Of a stretch of 64,000 nt of DNA, positions 8,955-17,659 are shown piece after piece. Positions within the stretch are counted from its first letter, which is position 1; every line of letters begins with the position of its first letter. Source of the stretch: CAYONZ01 sp964405465 (GTDB taxonomy: Bacteria > Bdellovibrionota > Bdellovibrionia > Bdellovibrionales > JAMPXM01); the NCBI GenBank assembly GCA_964405465.1, contig CAYONZ010000004.1, forward strand, positions 49,645-113,644. Reading direction: 5' to 3'. The position numbers were made by a program, and so were the translations under genes. The notes beneath the pieces were generated by a model. The model was not told where the DNA came from and made no database searches. It saw only the letters and a list, made by a program, of their open reading frames with translations.

Positions 8955-9674
8955 ATGTCTCAGAAAGAGTCACGGCCAGATTTAACGTCTCAAAAAGAAT
9001 CATCGTCGAATATCATTCGATTTGATGAGAAACTGGCTGAAAAGGGACGCGTGATTGTGGAGCCACCAATGAAAATAGATTCGACGTCGATCAAAGCCAT
9101 GGTTGTCACGACAATAGGATTAGTTGTCTTTGCGGTGTCGTTTGCAAATCGTTCGATATTTTCTCCTGCCGAGGACGTCGCAAATGTTGCCCATTTTTCG
9201 TTGGGTCAGAGTCGTGGGGTGGCGAGTGTTCCAACAGGAACTTCAGCTTCTGAAGATCAGTTTCATGCCTCTATTGCAGCTCGACCATTGAGTGGATCAA
9301 CTGGTCTGGGTTTGAAACCGTCAGAAATAGATCGCCTTACGTTTGGCTTTCTTGAAGGTAAATATTCTGTTCATCTTGAAAATGGCAAAGTAAAGGAATT
9401 GGCATTTGTCGATTCAAACTCGCAGTCTAATGGCGATCGGCCAACCTATTTGAAAGATCCTGTTGAGTTTTTGCAAAATAATCGCGAAATTTTTCCGCGA
9501 GAGTATTCCGAGGTTCGTTCAGGTGCAACACTGACCCAAAAGGACCAAATTGTTCGAAGCTATGCTTTAATGCAAAAAACCGATCAAGTGGGCGAGGTCC
9601 AAGTGACTTTGGACCTGTCTGGTCGATTGCTTTCGATGAAATTCGAGCCTAAGGGTTCGGTCTCGAATAAATAG
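8955..9674 (+). CDS. single-pass membrane protein of unknown function
   Basis: 239 residues. A strong AAGGAGG 5 bases before the ATG at 8955 decides the start over an in-frame ATG 21 bases upstream. The layout is a polar cytoplasmic N-terminus, one membrane helix (AMVVTTIGLVVFAVSFANRSIF) and a soluble domain outside the membrane. The C-terminal part alternates beta-prone segments (YSVHLENGKVKELAFVD, VGEVQVTLDLSGRLLSMKF). I do not recognise a family. A terminator follows directly. Confidence 0.8.
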   Translation: MSQKESRPDLTSQKESSSNIIRFDEKLAEKGRVIVEPPMKIDSTSIKAMVVTTIGLVVFAVSFANRSIFSPAEDVANVAHFSLGQSRGVASVPTGTSASEDQFHASIAARPLSGSTGLGLKPSEIDRLTFGFLEGKYSVHLENGKVKELAFVDSNSQSNGDRPTYLKDPVEFLQNNREIFPREYSEVRSGATLTQKDQIVRSYALMQKTDQVGEVQVTLDLSGRLLSMKFEPKGSVSNK

Positions 9675-9695
9675 ATTTTATTTTGATGTTTTATT

Positions 9696-9723
9696 GAGCC
9701 CTTTTGGGCTCGTCTAGTTTTTT
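9696..9723 (+). terminator. intrinsic terminator
   Basis: Stem GAGCCC/GGGCTC with a TTTT loop followed by GTCTAGTTTTTTC, 21 bases after the stop of the 8955-9674 gene. This is the best Rho-independent-type terminator seen in the window. Confidence 0.75.
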
Positions 9724-9767
9724 CGGCTTTGCCTTTTTGGGGGCGAGTTTCAAGCCGATAAGTGGTC

Positions 9768-11780
9768 ATGGTTCTACGTGACATTTTTAATGAAGATCGC
9801 AAGCCCCCAAAACCCCGTTCCAAAACTGACGGTGAAGGTGCGGTTTCATCAAATGCAGATCACCATCTCTTGGCGTCCCCGTGGGACCGAGTGGCTTCTG
9901 TTGTGGCCGATGGGGTGATGCTCATCCCATTGCTGACCCTGGCCGTTTCACGATTGCAGCGTGAGAGCTTGCTCTTGCGATTGGAACAAAAAGACACAAG
10001 CTTATTAGTCGTGCAGGCGGCCTCTTTGATTCTGATCTTGATCTTAGCCTATCAAACAGCAATGACCGCACTGTGGGGAGCAACTCTCGGGCAGAATTTT
10101 TTAAAACTAAAAGTTAAATCTGTTTGGAGAAATGAAAAACCGGGCTGGATGCCCTCTTTTATGCGCAGCCTAATCTGGTTGGCGCAAGGACTTGCGTTCT
10201 TTGTTCCGTTGCTTTCGGTTTTTTCAAATTCGAAGCGCAGAGCTTTTCACGACAGAATTTCTGACACGATTGTGGTGGTAGAGAGAGAAAATAAATCAGT
10301 TGGATCGCCCAATGCAACCGAAGCGAGTTTGGTGCAAGGGATTCAAGCTGCTATTCTGGCGTTCACCGGAGTCATGATTTTGATTGCTTTGAAAGGTGCA
10401 CTGAGCAATCAACTGACCAATGAACTGACTCCTGAGCTCCGAAGTCAGCTTTCATTGCAGCAGTTGGAAGATCGTAACTTACTTTGCGCTGCTGTCGGTG
10501 AGGCCCAAAAAGAATGGAGTCAGCAGCCAACGGCGCGGATGAATGTGGCCTTGAGTCTTTTTGCTGCTGGCGAAATCGATGAGACTTGTTTAAGCACCGA
10601 GGCTGATCACGCGCTTTGGCGTGGAACCGATCCACAAATGGGGTATTTTGCCAAGGCCATGCTAACAGTGAACGAAGCCGAAACATATGATGCCTATAAA
10701 GGGCATCTCTGCTCAGATGAAAATACTGTCCAAGGTGAAAACACAAGAAAGCAAAAAGCTGGACAGACGGACAATAATTCTTCCAGCTATCACGAAGGCC
10801 TGTGCAAACTTCTCGAAGTGGTTCAAGAAGGAAAAAAAACGGATATTCCCTTGGTACCTGGATTTGATTTTTCGCGAATTTGGAAAATCAAAATCGCGCT
10901 CGAACAACAGAACGTGAATGAACTTTTGTCTTTAACCGAGGCCGTACCTCCCAATCCGCAGTTGGCATATTTTTTTAATAGCGCTCGTCTAAAGTCTCTA
11001 TGGTTAGCGAATCAGCGGGAAGCGGCGCTGGCAAATTTTAGCACAGTCATTGGTGGATATGATTCGATTAAAAAGGTCGAAATTTCGTCTTGGCTGTGTG
11101 TTGCTCAAAGTGAGAACACCTGTCCGCAGAAATCAATTCAAGCGGACTCGGCTTCGCCATGTCAGATGGTGGTGCGGGAAGTAGAAAACCATAAGGAAAT
11201 GCTGGAGTCCGCCGAAGCGACTCTTGCCTATATTCGCTCCTCACTTTGCCAAAAAACGGAGTCCACTTTGTGGCGAGAGCGGGTCACTTTACCAGAGGCT
11301 CGACATTATTTAGAGGGCCTTAAGGCATACGAGAGAGAAGGCTTGCGGGCCGCGCGAGTTCATTTCGAAAAGATTTTTTCGGAGGTTGAAACTGATAATT
11401 TATTTTTGTTGGAAGCAGAAAAGCGATGGATTGAAATTGGTAGAACCACTCAAGAGTTGGAACCATTGATTGAGCGTCTGACTAAGCAGGGACATTCGGA
11501 ATCGACCTTGCGCTTGGCTACTCAATTGGTAAAAAAACTTTCTATTTTGGGTGCCGTCGAGCAGGCCGTGGCAGTAGGTGAAACGATGATCGAGAATGAC
11601 GAACAAGAGCCAAAGATGGCATCAGTGGATGCGGTCGATCGAGTGGTACGCCATAATCATCAAGAGATTCTTAAAAAGAATTCAAATCTTCGCTTGCCAG
11701 CAAGTGTTGAACTCAATCGGGTGATCCACCAGCTTTCAAAAAAGAAATCGTCTTCTAAATATAGGGAGCCAGCGAAATGA
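9768..11780 (+). CDS. RDD-family membrane protein with long helical C-terminal region
   Basis: About 670 residues. The N-terminal RDD domain is recognised from SPWDRVASVVADGVMLIPLL, GATLGQNFLKLKV and RRAFHDRISDTIVVV, with three or four membrane helices. One further helix (AAILAFTGVMILIALKGAL) is followed by roughly 450 soluble residues, rich in helix and Glu/Gln, that look like TPR-type repeats (EAALANFSTVIGGYDSIKK, EGLRAARVHFEKIFSEVE). GTG at 9762 is an alternative start; neither has a good ribosome site. The stop overlaps the rhomboid gene by 4 bases, suggesting the two act together in the membrane. Role unknown. Confidence 0.82.
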   Translation: MVLRDIFNEDRKPPKPRSKTDGEGAVSSNADHHLLASPWDRVASVVADGVMLIPLLTLAVSRLQRESLLLRLEQKDTSLLVVQAASLILILILAYQTAMTALWGATLGQNFLKLKVKSVWRNEKPGWMPSFMRSLIWLAQGLAFFVPLLSVFSNSKRRAFHDRISDTIVVVERENKSVGSPNATEASLVQGIQAAILAFTGVMILIALKGALSNQLTNELTPELRSQLSLQQLEDRNLLCAAVGEAQKEWSQQPTARMNVALSLFAAGEIDETCLSTEADHALWRGTDPQMGYFAKAMLTVNEAETYDAYKGHLCSDENTVQGENTRKQKAGQTDNNSSSYHEGLCKLLEVVQEGKKTDIPLVPGFDFSRIWKIKIALEQQNVNELLSLTEAVPPNPQLAYFFNSARLKSLWLANQREAALANFSTVIGGYDSIKKVEISSWLCVAQSENTCPQKSIQADSASPCQMVVREVENHKEMLESAEATLAYIRSSLCQKTESTLWRERVTLPEARHYLEGLKAYEREGLRAARVHFEKIFSEVETDNLFLLEAEKRWIEIGRTTQELEPLIERLTKQGHSESTLRLATQLVKKLSILGAVEQAVAVGETMIENDEQEPKMASVDAVDRVVRHNHQEILKKNSNLRLPASVELNRVIHQLSKKKSSSKYREPAK

Positions 11781-12736
11781 TTTTTCCGATCTTTGGTGAC
11801 TGGCCAAATCCGAACAAGGTGATCGCAACTATTTTGTTTTTTACTTTGAATATTTTTGTCTTCATATTAACGGTCGATGATTTTCGCTTGAATCAGACTA
11901 AGATCGAAAAGCTTTTGGACGACGATCATTTTTTAAGAGTCAATGGGCAGGTATTTGCACAATACATTGCCAAGAATCCTTCGCAATTTGATGAGCTTTA
12001 TAGAAGACTCAGTGAAAAAGTTTTTTCTGGAGATCGATCTTCGGCGATTATTTTGGGTGCATTTGGCTTTCGACATGTCAGATTCATGAGCGAAGCTGAG
12101 TCTTTGCAAGTTAGTGGGGATGATGTTGAAATCAAAGACTGGCAAAGGAAAGTGAGTTTGCTCCGTGACTACCAAAGTAAGCATCCTTCATTTCAGTGGG
12201 GCGTGAGCAGTGCCAGTAGAACTCCTGCAAGTTTGATCACCTATCAGTTTTCACATAGTGGTGAAGCTCATCTTTTTTGGAACATGCTTTTTCTTCTGCT
12301 CTTTGGCTCTTTTGCAGAAGTCACTCTTGGCACGAGTTTGGTGATTTTAACCTATGTGACGGCCGGGGTATTTGGCGCCATGGCGTTTGCCTGGCTTTCG
12401 GGAGTGACCACCTCGCCGCTCGTTGGCGCTAGTGCCTCAGTGAGTGGTTTGGTCGGTTTGATCGTGGCCTATTTTGGCAATGAACGTCTTCGTTTCTTCT
12501 ATTGGCTTTTGCCGCATAAGAACTACTACGGGACAGTGATGCTTCCCTCGTGGACAGTGCTTTTATTGTTTATGGTTCCCGATCTGGCGGGCTATCTCTC
12601 AGCCGTTGAAGGCTTTAGTCCAGTGGCACACGCCGCCCACCTTGGCGGATTGCTTGCTGGATTTTTCATGGGTTTTGCGCTTCGATCGGAATGGCTCAAG
12701 CGCGATGAAGAGCTTGAAGACGGGCAGCCATCTTAG
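11777..12736 (+). CDS. rhomboid-family intramembrane serine protease
   Basis: 319 residues. After an N-terminal helix and a polar region of about 120 residues comes a rhomboid core: HLFWNMLFLLLFGSFAE (the HxxxN helix), LVGASASVSGLVGLIVAYF with the catalytic Ser in GASA (the usual motif is GASG), and the catalytic His in HAAHLGGLLAGFFMG. AGGGAG stands 7 bases before the ATG. It is coupled to the RDD gene. The Gly-to-Ala change next to the Ser occurs in a conserved position, so activity is likely but not certain. Confidence 0.9.
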   Translation: MIFPIFGDWPNPNKVIATILFFTLNIFVFILTVDDFRLNQTKIEKLLDDDHFLRVNGQVFAQYIAKNPSQFDELYRRLSEKVFSGDRSSAIILGAFGFRHVRFMSEAESLQVSGDDVEIKDWQRKVSLLRDYQSKHPSFQWGVSSASRTPASLITYQFSHSGEAHLFWNMLFLLLFGSFAEVTLGTSLVILTYVTAGVFGAMAFAWLSGVTTSPLVGASASVSGLVGLIVAYFGNERLRFFYWLLPHKNYYGTVMLPSWTVLLLFMVPDLAGYLSAVEGFSPVAHAAHLGGLLAGFFMGFALRSEWLKRDEELEDGQPS

Positions 12737-12840
12737 CGAATTTTTTCGCACCGGGATCAAATTAAATTTCCACAGGACCAGATTCATGCAAAGGGTTTGT
12801 CGTTTTACATTGAAATACCAACAGAATCATTGGGACTTTA

Positions 12841-12997
12841 GGGCGTGTCCTCAATTGGTCGGACGTCGCGAGCGGAAGCAATAGAGATGAGTTGAAGGCA
12901 CGAGGAGGAGAAATAGTGGTGCTATTTCGACGACGAGCAACGCTCAAATCATTTCTATTGCTTTTGCGTAGTAGTCTAGCCAATTGAGGACACGCCC
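12841..12997. mobile_element. 157-bp fold-back MITE-like element, copy 1
   Basis: Bounded by perfect 18-bp terminal inverted repeats (GGGCGTGTCCTCAATTGG) and flanked on both sides by TA, a likely 2-bp target duplication. A second inverted pair inside (12876-12895 and 12944-12963) matches at 18 of 20 positions, and an AAATAG/CTATTT hairpin with a 5-base loop sits at the centre, so a single strand could fold into one long stem. There is no transposase. The second copy (48581-48737) has the same length and differs at 5 positions. It lies between convergent genes, and its right end encodes the last 17 residues of the hydrolase gene. Confidence 0.85.
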
Positions 12998-14290
12998 TAA
13001 GTTTCGAGAAATTTCATTCGCTATGGCCTGCAACACATCTTCTTGCACCGGACCCAGCGAAGCTTGTCCATCGTCTTTGTTTGGTGAAAGGGCATGGCCA
13101 TAACTTTTGAAACTCAAGAGTCTTACACTTTTATTATTTCGTTTGAGGGCTTCAACCAAAGGGATCGCATTTTCTGCAAAAGGTACTTGTTGATCTAATT
13201 CTCCATGAATGATCACCACATCATGACGATAGCGCCCTGCCTGGTTTATCAATGGAGCACGAGAAAACATTTCTTGCCACCAGCCCGCTGCCTTTCCCAT
13301 GACAAGCTGTGTGGGTGGAGCTTCACGAATCGAGGAGTCAATCACCTCAAATTGTGAATCCAAAACATGATTTAACTCTTCGCGGGTAAAATACCCACGT
13401 TGTTTGGGGTCAAGCATTGCCAAGGGTAAATTCATTTGATTCGGTTTTTTTGCATACTCATTTATCTCACCACTGGTTTCAATTCGATCGTTGTGGTTGC
13501 GGTCAAGTGTTGCAAAAACCGAGTTCACGGGCTGAGTGACGAATTGAAAATGAATCGTGTCGTGCATCGGGGCGGCCGCTACACCCATTAAGAATAGCTT
13601 TTTGACAAACGTATCGAATTCTTTTTCAAAATCTATTTCACTGGCCAGAATGGTGCCTTCAGAATGGCCAAATAGGTAGATTTCATCAAAGCGATTCATG
13701 TTTTTTAAAGACTGTATCGCGGCCTTGATGTCCTTTTTTAAAATTTCAACATCGAGGGTCGGCAAGATCTTTTGCAATTCACTTGGTTTTTTAATTTCGC
13801 TGAAGCCGCGTTTGTCAAAAACAGCGGTAACGAAACCAGCTTTCAAAAACACATCTGAAATGGGTTTAAAAATAGGCGCGGGTTTTTGATCAAGAGTCAT
13901 AGCAGATGGCAAAGTTTCCCATCGGTCGTGAATTCCGCTTCCATGAATGAACAAGACGACTTTCTTACTGGTAGCTTTGTTATTTGGCTCATTAAGTTGT
14001 CCAGTCAAAGTATAGTTCTCGTTGGTAAATTGCCAATCTGACGTCGCACCTTCATCGGCTGAGTCCGCCACCAGAGTTTCAATAGCTGTGGCGGCCTGTC
14101 GGATCTGGGGGCTAGAGGGTGGCACTCCAGTTTGAGGAGTGGTCGACGCGCAAGAACAAAGGCCTATGTACACCAACGTGCAAACAATTCTCTTTGAGAG
14201 AATCCCGATTAAGAGATATCGTTTGTTCTCATCTGCACGAGCAGATTTATAGAACTCCTGCTTTTCAAAGGCGGCCTTATTTGCTGACAT
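12944..14290 (-). CDS. lipoprotein alpha/beta hydrolase with an EF-hand-like insert
   Basis: 448 residues. The ATG at 14290 is preceded by AGAGG. A hydrophobic segment ends in a possible lipobox (YIGLCSC). The hydrolase fold shows the oxyanion loop VVLFIHGSGIHD, the nucleophile elbow GHSEG, the acid in IIHGELDQQVPF and the His in SFKSYGHALSP. Between the elbow and the acid lies a calcium-loop-like sequence LDRNHNDRIETSGEINEY and a weaker second one (LDPKQRGYFTREEL). The last 17 residues and the stop come from the fold-back element. It follows putA, with its start 1 base past the putA stop. Substrate unknown. Confidence 0.85.
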   Translation of the reverse strand: MSANKAAFEKQEFYKSARADENKRYLLIGILSKRIVCTLVYIGLCSCASTTPQTGVPPSSPQIRQAATAIETLVADSADEGATSDWQFTNENYTLTGQLNEPNNKATSKKVVLFIHGSGIHDRWETLPSAMTLDQKPAPIFKPISDVFLKAGFVTAVFDKRGFSEIKKPSELQKILPTLDVEILKKDIKAAIQSLKNMNRFDEIYLFGHSEGTILASEIDFEKEFDTFVKKLFLMGVAAAPMHDTIHFQFVTQPVNSVFATLDRNHNDRIETSGEINEYAKKPNQMNLPLAMLDPKQRGYFTREELNHVLDSQFEVIDSSIREAPPTQLVMGKAAGWWQEMFSRAPLINQAGRYRHDVVIIHGELDQQVPFAENAIPLVEALKRNNKSVRLLSFKSYGHALSPNKDDGQASLGPVQEDVLQAIANEISRNLGRVLNWLDYYAKAIEMI

Positions 14291-14291
14291 C

Positions 14292-17243
14292 TTAAACCTC
14301 TTCTGGTGGAGCAAACCCGCGGCGCAAAGTGTTTTCTGTGATCACCTTAGGATCTAAGAATTGCAGAAGGTAATCGGGGCCACCCGTTTTACTGCCAGCG
14401 CCAGACATTTTGAATCCTCCAAAGGGATGACGCTCAACCATGGCACCTGTGCAACCGCGGTTGATGTAGAGGTTGCCGCATTCGAAACTCAATTTCACTT
14501 TTTCGATATTGGCAGGACTTCGTGAAAACAATCCACCGGTGAGGGCATACTCAGTGCCGTTTGCGACAGCCAGTGCTTCGTCGATGTCTTTAACCTTGAT
14601 CACGGCGAGCACTGGGCCGAAGACTTCTTCTTGAGCAATGCGCATTTTGGAAGTTACGTTGGTAAAAATCGTCGGGCCAACAAAATACCCGATTTCTGGA
14701 ACTGGTGCTTGATAGGCTAAAGTGGCCTCGCTTTTACCCATTTCAATCATGCTGAGAATTCGCGTTTTCGCTTCCAGGTCGATCACAGGGCCGACATAGG
14801 TCTCGGCATTTTCCGCCGGGCCAATGTCAATGCTTCGTGTGGTTTCTATCAATCGATCGACAAAGCGATCGTAGATTTCTTCTAGTACAATGGCGCGGCT
14901 CGCGGCTGAACACTTTTGCCCCTGAAAACCAAATGCAGAATAGATGACTCCAGAGACGGCTTCGTCAAGGTCAGCATCTGAATCGATAATGATGGCATTC
15001 TTGCCACCCATTTCGCAAATCACTCGCTTGACACTCTTCTGTCCAGGCAAAGTTCGACCGGCTTTTTCTAAAATATGCAAGCCCACAGCTTTGGATCCGG
15101 TAAAGCAAATCATATGTGCGAGTTTGTGACCCGTGAGGTATTCACCTATTTCTTCTCCATAACCTTGCAGCAGATTCACAACGCCATCTGGGCAACCGGC
15201 TTCACGAAAGGCCTTCATGAGGTACGCGCCAATCACTGGAGTCTGTTCTGCAGGTTTCATGACGACAGTGTTTCCCGTGACGACACTTGCGGCAACCATG
15301 CCGCAGAGAATGGCCAAGGGGAAATTCCATGGTGCAATTACGACGCTAACTCCACGAGCTTGATAGTGATAGTGACTGATTTCTCCAGGGGCATGACCCA
15401 CTCGCTGGGGCTTAGCCAGTCGGCGCATTTCTCGAGCGTAGTATCGGCAAAAATCAATGGCTTCGGTGACGTCGCCATCCGCCTCTTCCCAGGTCTTTCC
15501 AGCCTCTTTGACCTCGAGTGTGTTGATATAGATTCGATCACGCATAAAGATGTCGGCGACCTTTTCAATGAGAGTTGCTCGTGTTTCAACATTTTCTTTA
15601 CGCCATTTTGCAAAAGCTTTTTCCGCCTCTTGCATCGCAAGCTCTGCATCTTTAACTTCGCCAATGTGCACGCGTCCGATGAGCTCACTTGGATTTGATG
15701 GGTTGTGGCTTTCAATAAAGCGACCAGTCTTGACTTCTTTGCCACCGATCACCATTGGGTATTCGGCTCCTTTCGCCATTTTGGTAAAATCAGCTAGGCC
15801 TTTCAGCATTTTGTCTCGCCATTCAGGAATTGCAAAATCCAACGGAGCCTCATTATAAAAACGGCTGTCGATTTTTTTAAAGGCAGCAACTGATGGCACC
15901 AGACCTTCTTTGGGATCTTTTAGGAGTTCGGCCGTTGAAACATCGTCTGCAAATTTTGATTTCAAAAAGGATTCATTCGAAGTGTTCTCGAGAAGGCGTC
16001 GAACCAAGTAGGCCATTCCCGGAATGAGTTCGCCCACAGGGGCATATTCTCGAACTCGGTAATTCATTTTGACCAAGGCTTTTTTTATTGGATCCGCCAT
16101 TCCATAGAGCATCTGAATTTCGATGGCACGTGGGTCAAGTCCCAAGCGTTCAGCATGAACTAAGACTGCAGAAATACTGCGAACGTTGTGTGAGCCAAGT
16201 GCCAAGCGAATAAAATCACTGTTCTGCAAAAGATGCAGAGCACAGTCTTCATAGTTTGCATCAGATTCTTTTTTGTTAGTGTAAACTGGTGTGTCCCAGC
16301 CTTTTTGCTGAGCATTGATGGTCTCATAATCCCAATAGGCTCCTTTTACGAGGCGGACAGTGAAAGGCACGCGACGTTTTTTTGCAAAGTCCGTGAGGCG
16401 CTTGATATCGTGAAGTGAATCGCGAAGGTAGGCCTGAATGACGCAGCCAAAGTGGGGGTACTCCGCGAACTGTGGTTCGAGTAATAGTTCTTCGAAGACT
16501 GCGAGCGTGAAGTCTTTGAGTTCGTATTGCTCCATATCCAGATTTAAAAATACTTTCTTTTCGAGCGCGAGTTGAAAAACGGGGCGAAGTTTTTCTTTGA
16601 CGATCTTTAAACTCTTATCCCAAGCTTTGACATCGATTTGGGAGTAGAGTGAGCTCATTTTGACTGAAACATTCACCTTGGGAATTGCCCCTTTGTGATC
16701 TTCATCAATAAGCGGAATATTGTCCCAGTTTTGGCTGTCTTTGGCGAGCCAAGAGAGAAGCTCCATGTATTTGTGTTGGTAGTCTTTGGCCTCATTTTCA
16801 TTTAAGCAGGCTTCGCCTAAGAGGTCGACCGTAAAACAAATTTTGTTTTTACGAGATTTTTTGAGCACCGCCAGAGCTTCTTCTGGAGTTTCTCCGGTGA
16901 TGAACATTTTCGCCATTTGGGTGACGTTCTTGCGAACCGCCCCAGCTAAAAGTGAAGGCGCAAGTGAGCCGAAGCCTAAACCGAAATTGAAAACCTTGGG
17001 GAGTTCATCGCCACTCTCTGCGAAATATTCTTTTAAGTGACGGGCGACTTCTGAACCCGAATTGAGATAAGGCAGAACATCGACAAAACGAAACATCTGC
17101 GTTTTGAAGTCTTCGTTCTTCATACTCCATTCCATGATCTGGCCATACCACCAGTCTTTGTTGAAGATTGATTTTCCCTCGGACTCCATGAGATTGAAAA
17201 TTGTTTCACCTTTGGCACGAATCGCAGCTTGAACTGAATCCAT
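14292..17243 (-). CDS. putA: bifunctional proline dehydrogenase / P5C dehydrogenase PutA
   Basis: 983 residues oxidising proline to glutamate in two steps. The N-terminal FAD-dependent proline dehydrogenase barrel contains VRLVKGAYWDYETI and REYAPVGELIPGMAYLVRRLLENTSNE. The C-terminal aldehyde dehydrogenase has APWNFPLAILCGM, ICFTGSKAVGLHI, CEMGGKNAIII and the catalytic Cys in GFQGQKCSAASR. The ATG at 17243 follows AAGGGGGAAATGCA, so I discard a 28-codon upstream extension. There is no ribbon-helix-helix DNA-binding domain at the N-terminus, so it is not a self-repressing PutA of the E. coli type. Confidence 0.96.
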   Translation of the reverse strand: MDSVQAAIRAKGETIFNLMESEGKSIFNKDWWYGQIMEWSMKNEDFKTQMFRFVDVLPYLNSGSEVARHLKEYFAESGDELPKVFNFGLGFGSLAPSLLAGAVRKNVTQMAKMFITGETPEEALAVLKKSRKNKICFTVDLLGEACLNENEAKDYQHKYMELLSWLAKDSQNWDNIPLIDEDHKGAIPKVNVSVKMSSLYSQIDVKAWDKSLKIVKEKLRPVFQLALEKKVFLNLDMEQYELKDFTLAVFEELLLEPQFAEYPHFGCVIQAYLRDSLHDIKRLTDFAKKRRVPFTVRLVKGAYWDYETINAQQKGWDTPVYTNKKESDANYEDCALHLLQNSDFIRLALGSHNVRSISAVLVHAERLGLDPRAIEIQMLYGMADPIKKALVKMNYRVREYAPVGELIPGMAYLVRRLLENTSNESFLKSKFADDVSTAELLKDPKEGLVPSVAAFKKIDSRFYNEAPLDFAIPEWRDKMLKGLADFTKMAKGAEYPMVIGGKEVKTGRFIESHNPSNPSELIGRVHIGEVKDAELAMQEAEKAFAKWRKENVETRATLIEKVADIFMRDRIYINTLEVKEAGKTWEEADGDVTEAIDFCRYYAREMRRLAKPQRVGHAPGEISHYHYQARGVSVVIAPWNFPLAILCGMVAASVVTGNTVVMKPAEQTPVIGAYLMKAFREAGCPDGVVNLLQGYGEEIGEYLTGHKLAHMICFTGSKAVGLHILEKAGRTLPGQKSVKRVICEMGGKNAIIIDSDADLDEAVSGVIYSAFGFQGQKCSAASRAIVLEEIYDRFVDRLIETTRSIDIGPAENAETYVGPVIDLEAKTRILSMIEMGKSEATLAYQAPVPEIGYFVGPTIFTNVTSKMRIAQEEVFGPVLAVIKVKDIDEALAVANGTEYALTGGLFSRSPANIEKVKLSFECGNLYINRGCTGAMVERHPFGGFKMSGAGSKTGGPDYLLQFLDPKVITENTLRRGFAPPEEV

Positions 17244-17659
17244 TGCATTTCCCCCTTTTGAACTGTTCCCTAGAGGCCAAGATTTTAAGACTTTTGAAGG
17301 TGTTTGCAATAAAAATGACCAGATCAATTCAAAGAATTTCTCGATAGTGAGACCTTTTTGCGAGACGATCGCCCAAATTGGTCAGGGCTGCAAAAAACTT
17401 GGGCAGTAGCAGCGAAGGCAGCGCGATTTTCAAGGGTTTAAATCAGTTTCGGATTGGCACAAAAGCTGCTGATTCTTTGCCGATGAAGGTCTGCCGAAAA
17501 CCAGAGTTGGCGAACGGGGATTTCTGAATGGCCCAAATTAAAGGAACGTTGATGATAACTTTCGATAGTTCGCATACGACATCTGAAGGCAGTCGAAATT
17601 CGTCTTGGTCTGGTGTTTCGCGAAGTGCATTTACACCCAAGGTGCCGCGAGTTTTTTGG
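17244..17659. other. divergent intergenic region, putA / binding protein
   Basis: About 416 bases separating two divergent genes. The binding-protein frame stays open upstream to 17528, but that part has no signal peptide or recognisable domain. I see no convincing sigma-70 promoter, repeat or RNA structure here. Confidence 0.4.

Noticed and set aside
9754..9761. GCCGATAA, resembling the -10 part of a flagellar-sigma promoter, just before the RDD gene
   Set aside because: No matching TAAA element at the right distance, and it directly abuts the start codon.
12762..12983. Small minus-strand frame within the first fold-back element, similar to one at 48556-48786
   Set aside because: Similarity is due to the repeated DNA itself; start context is poor and the frames extend into unrelated flanks.
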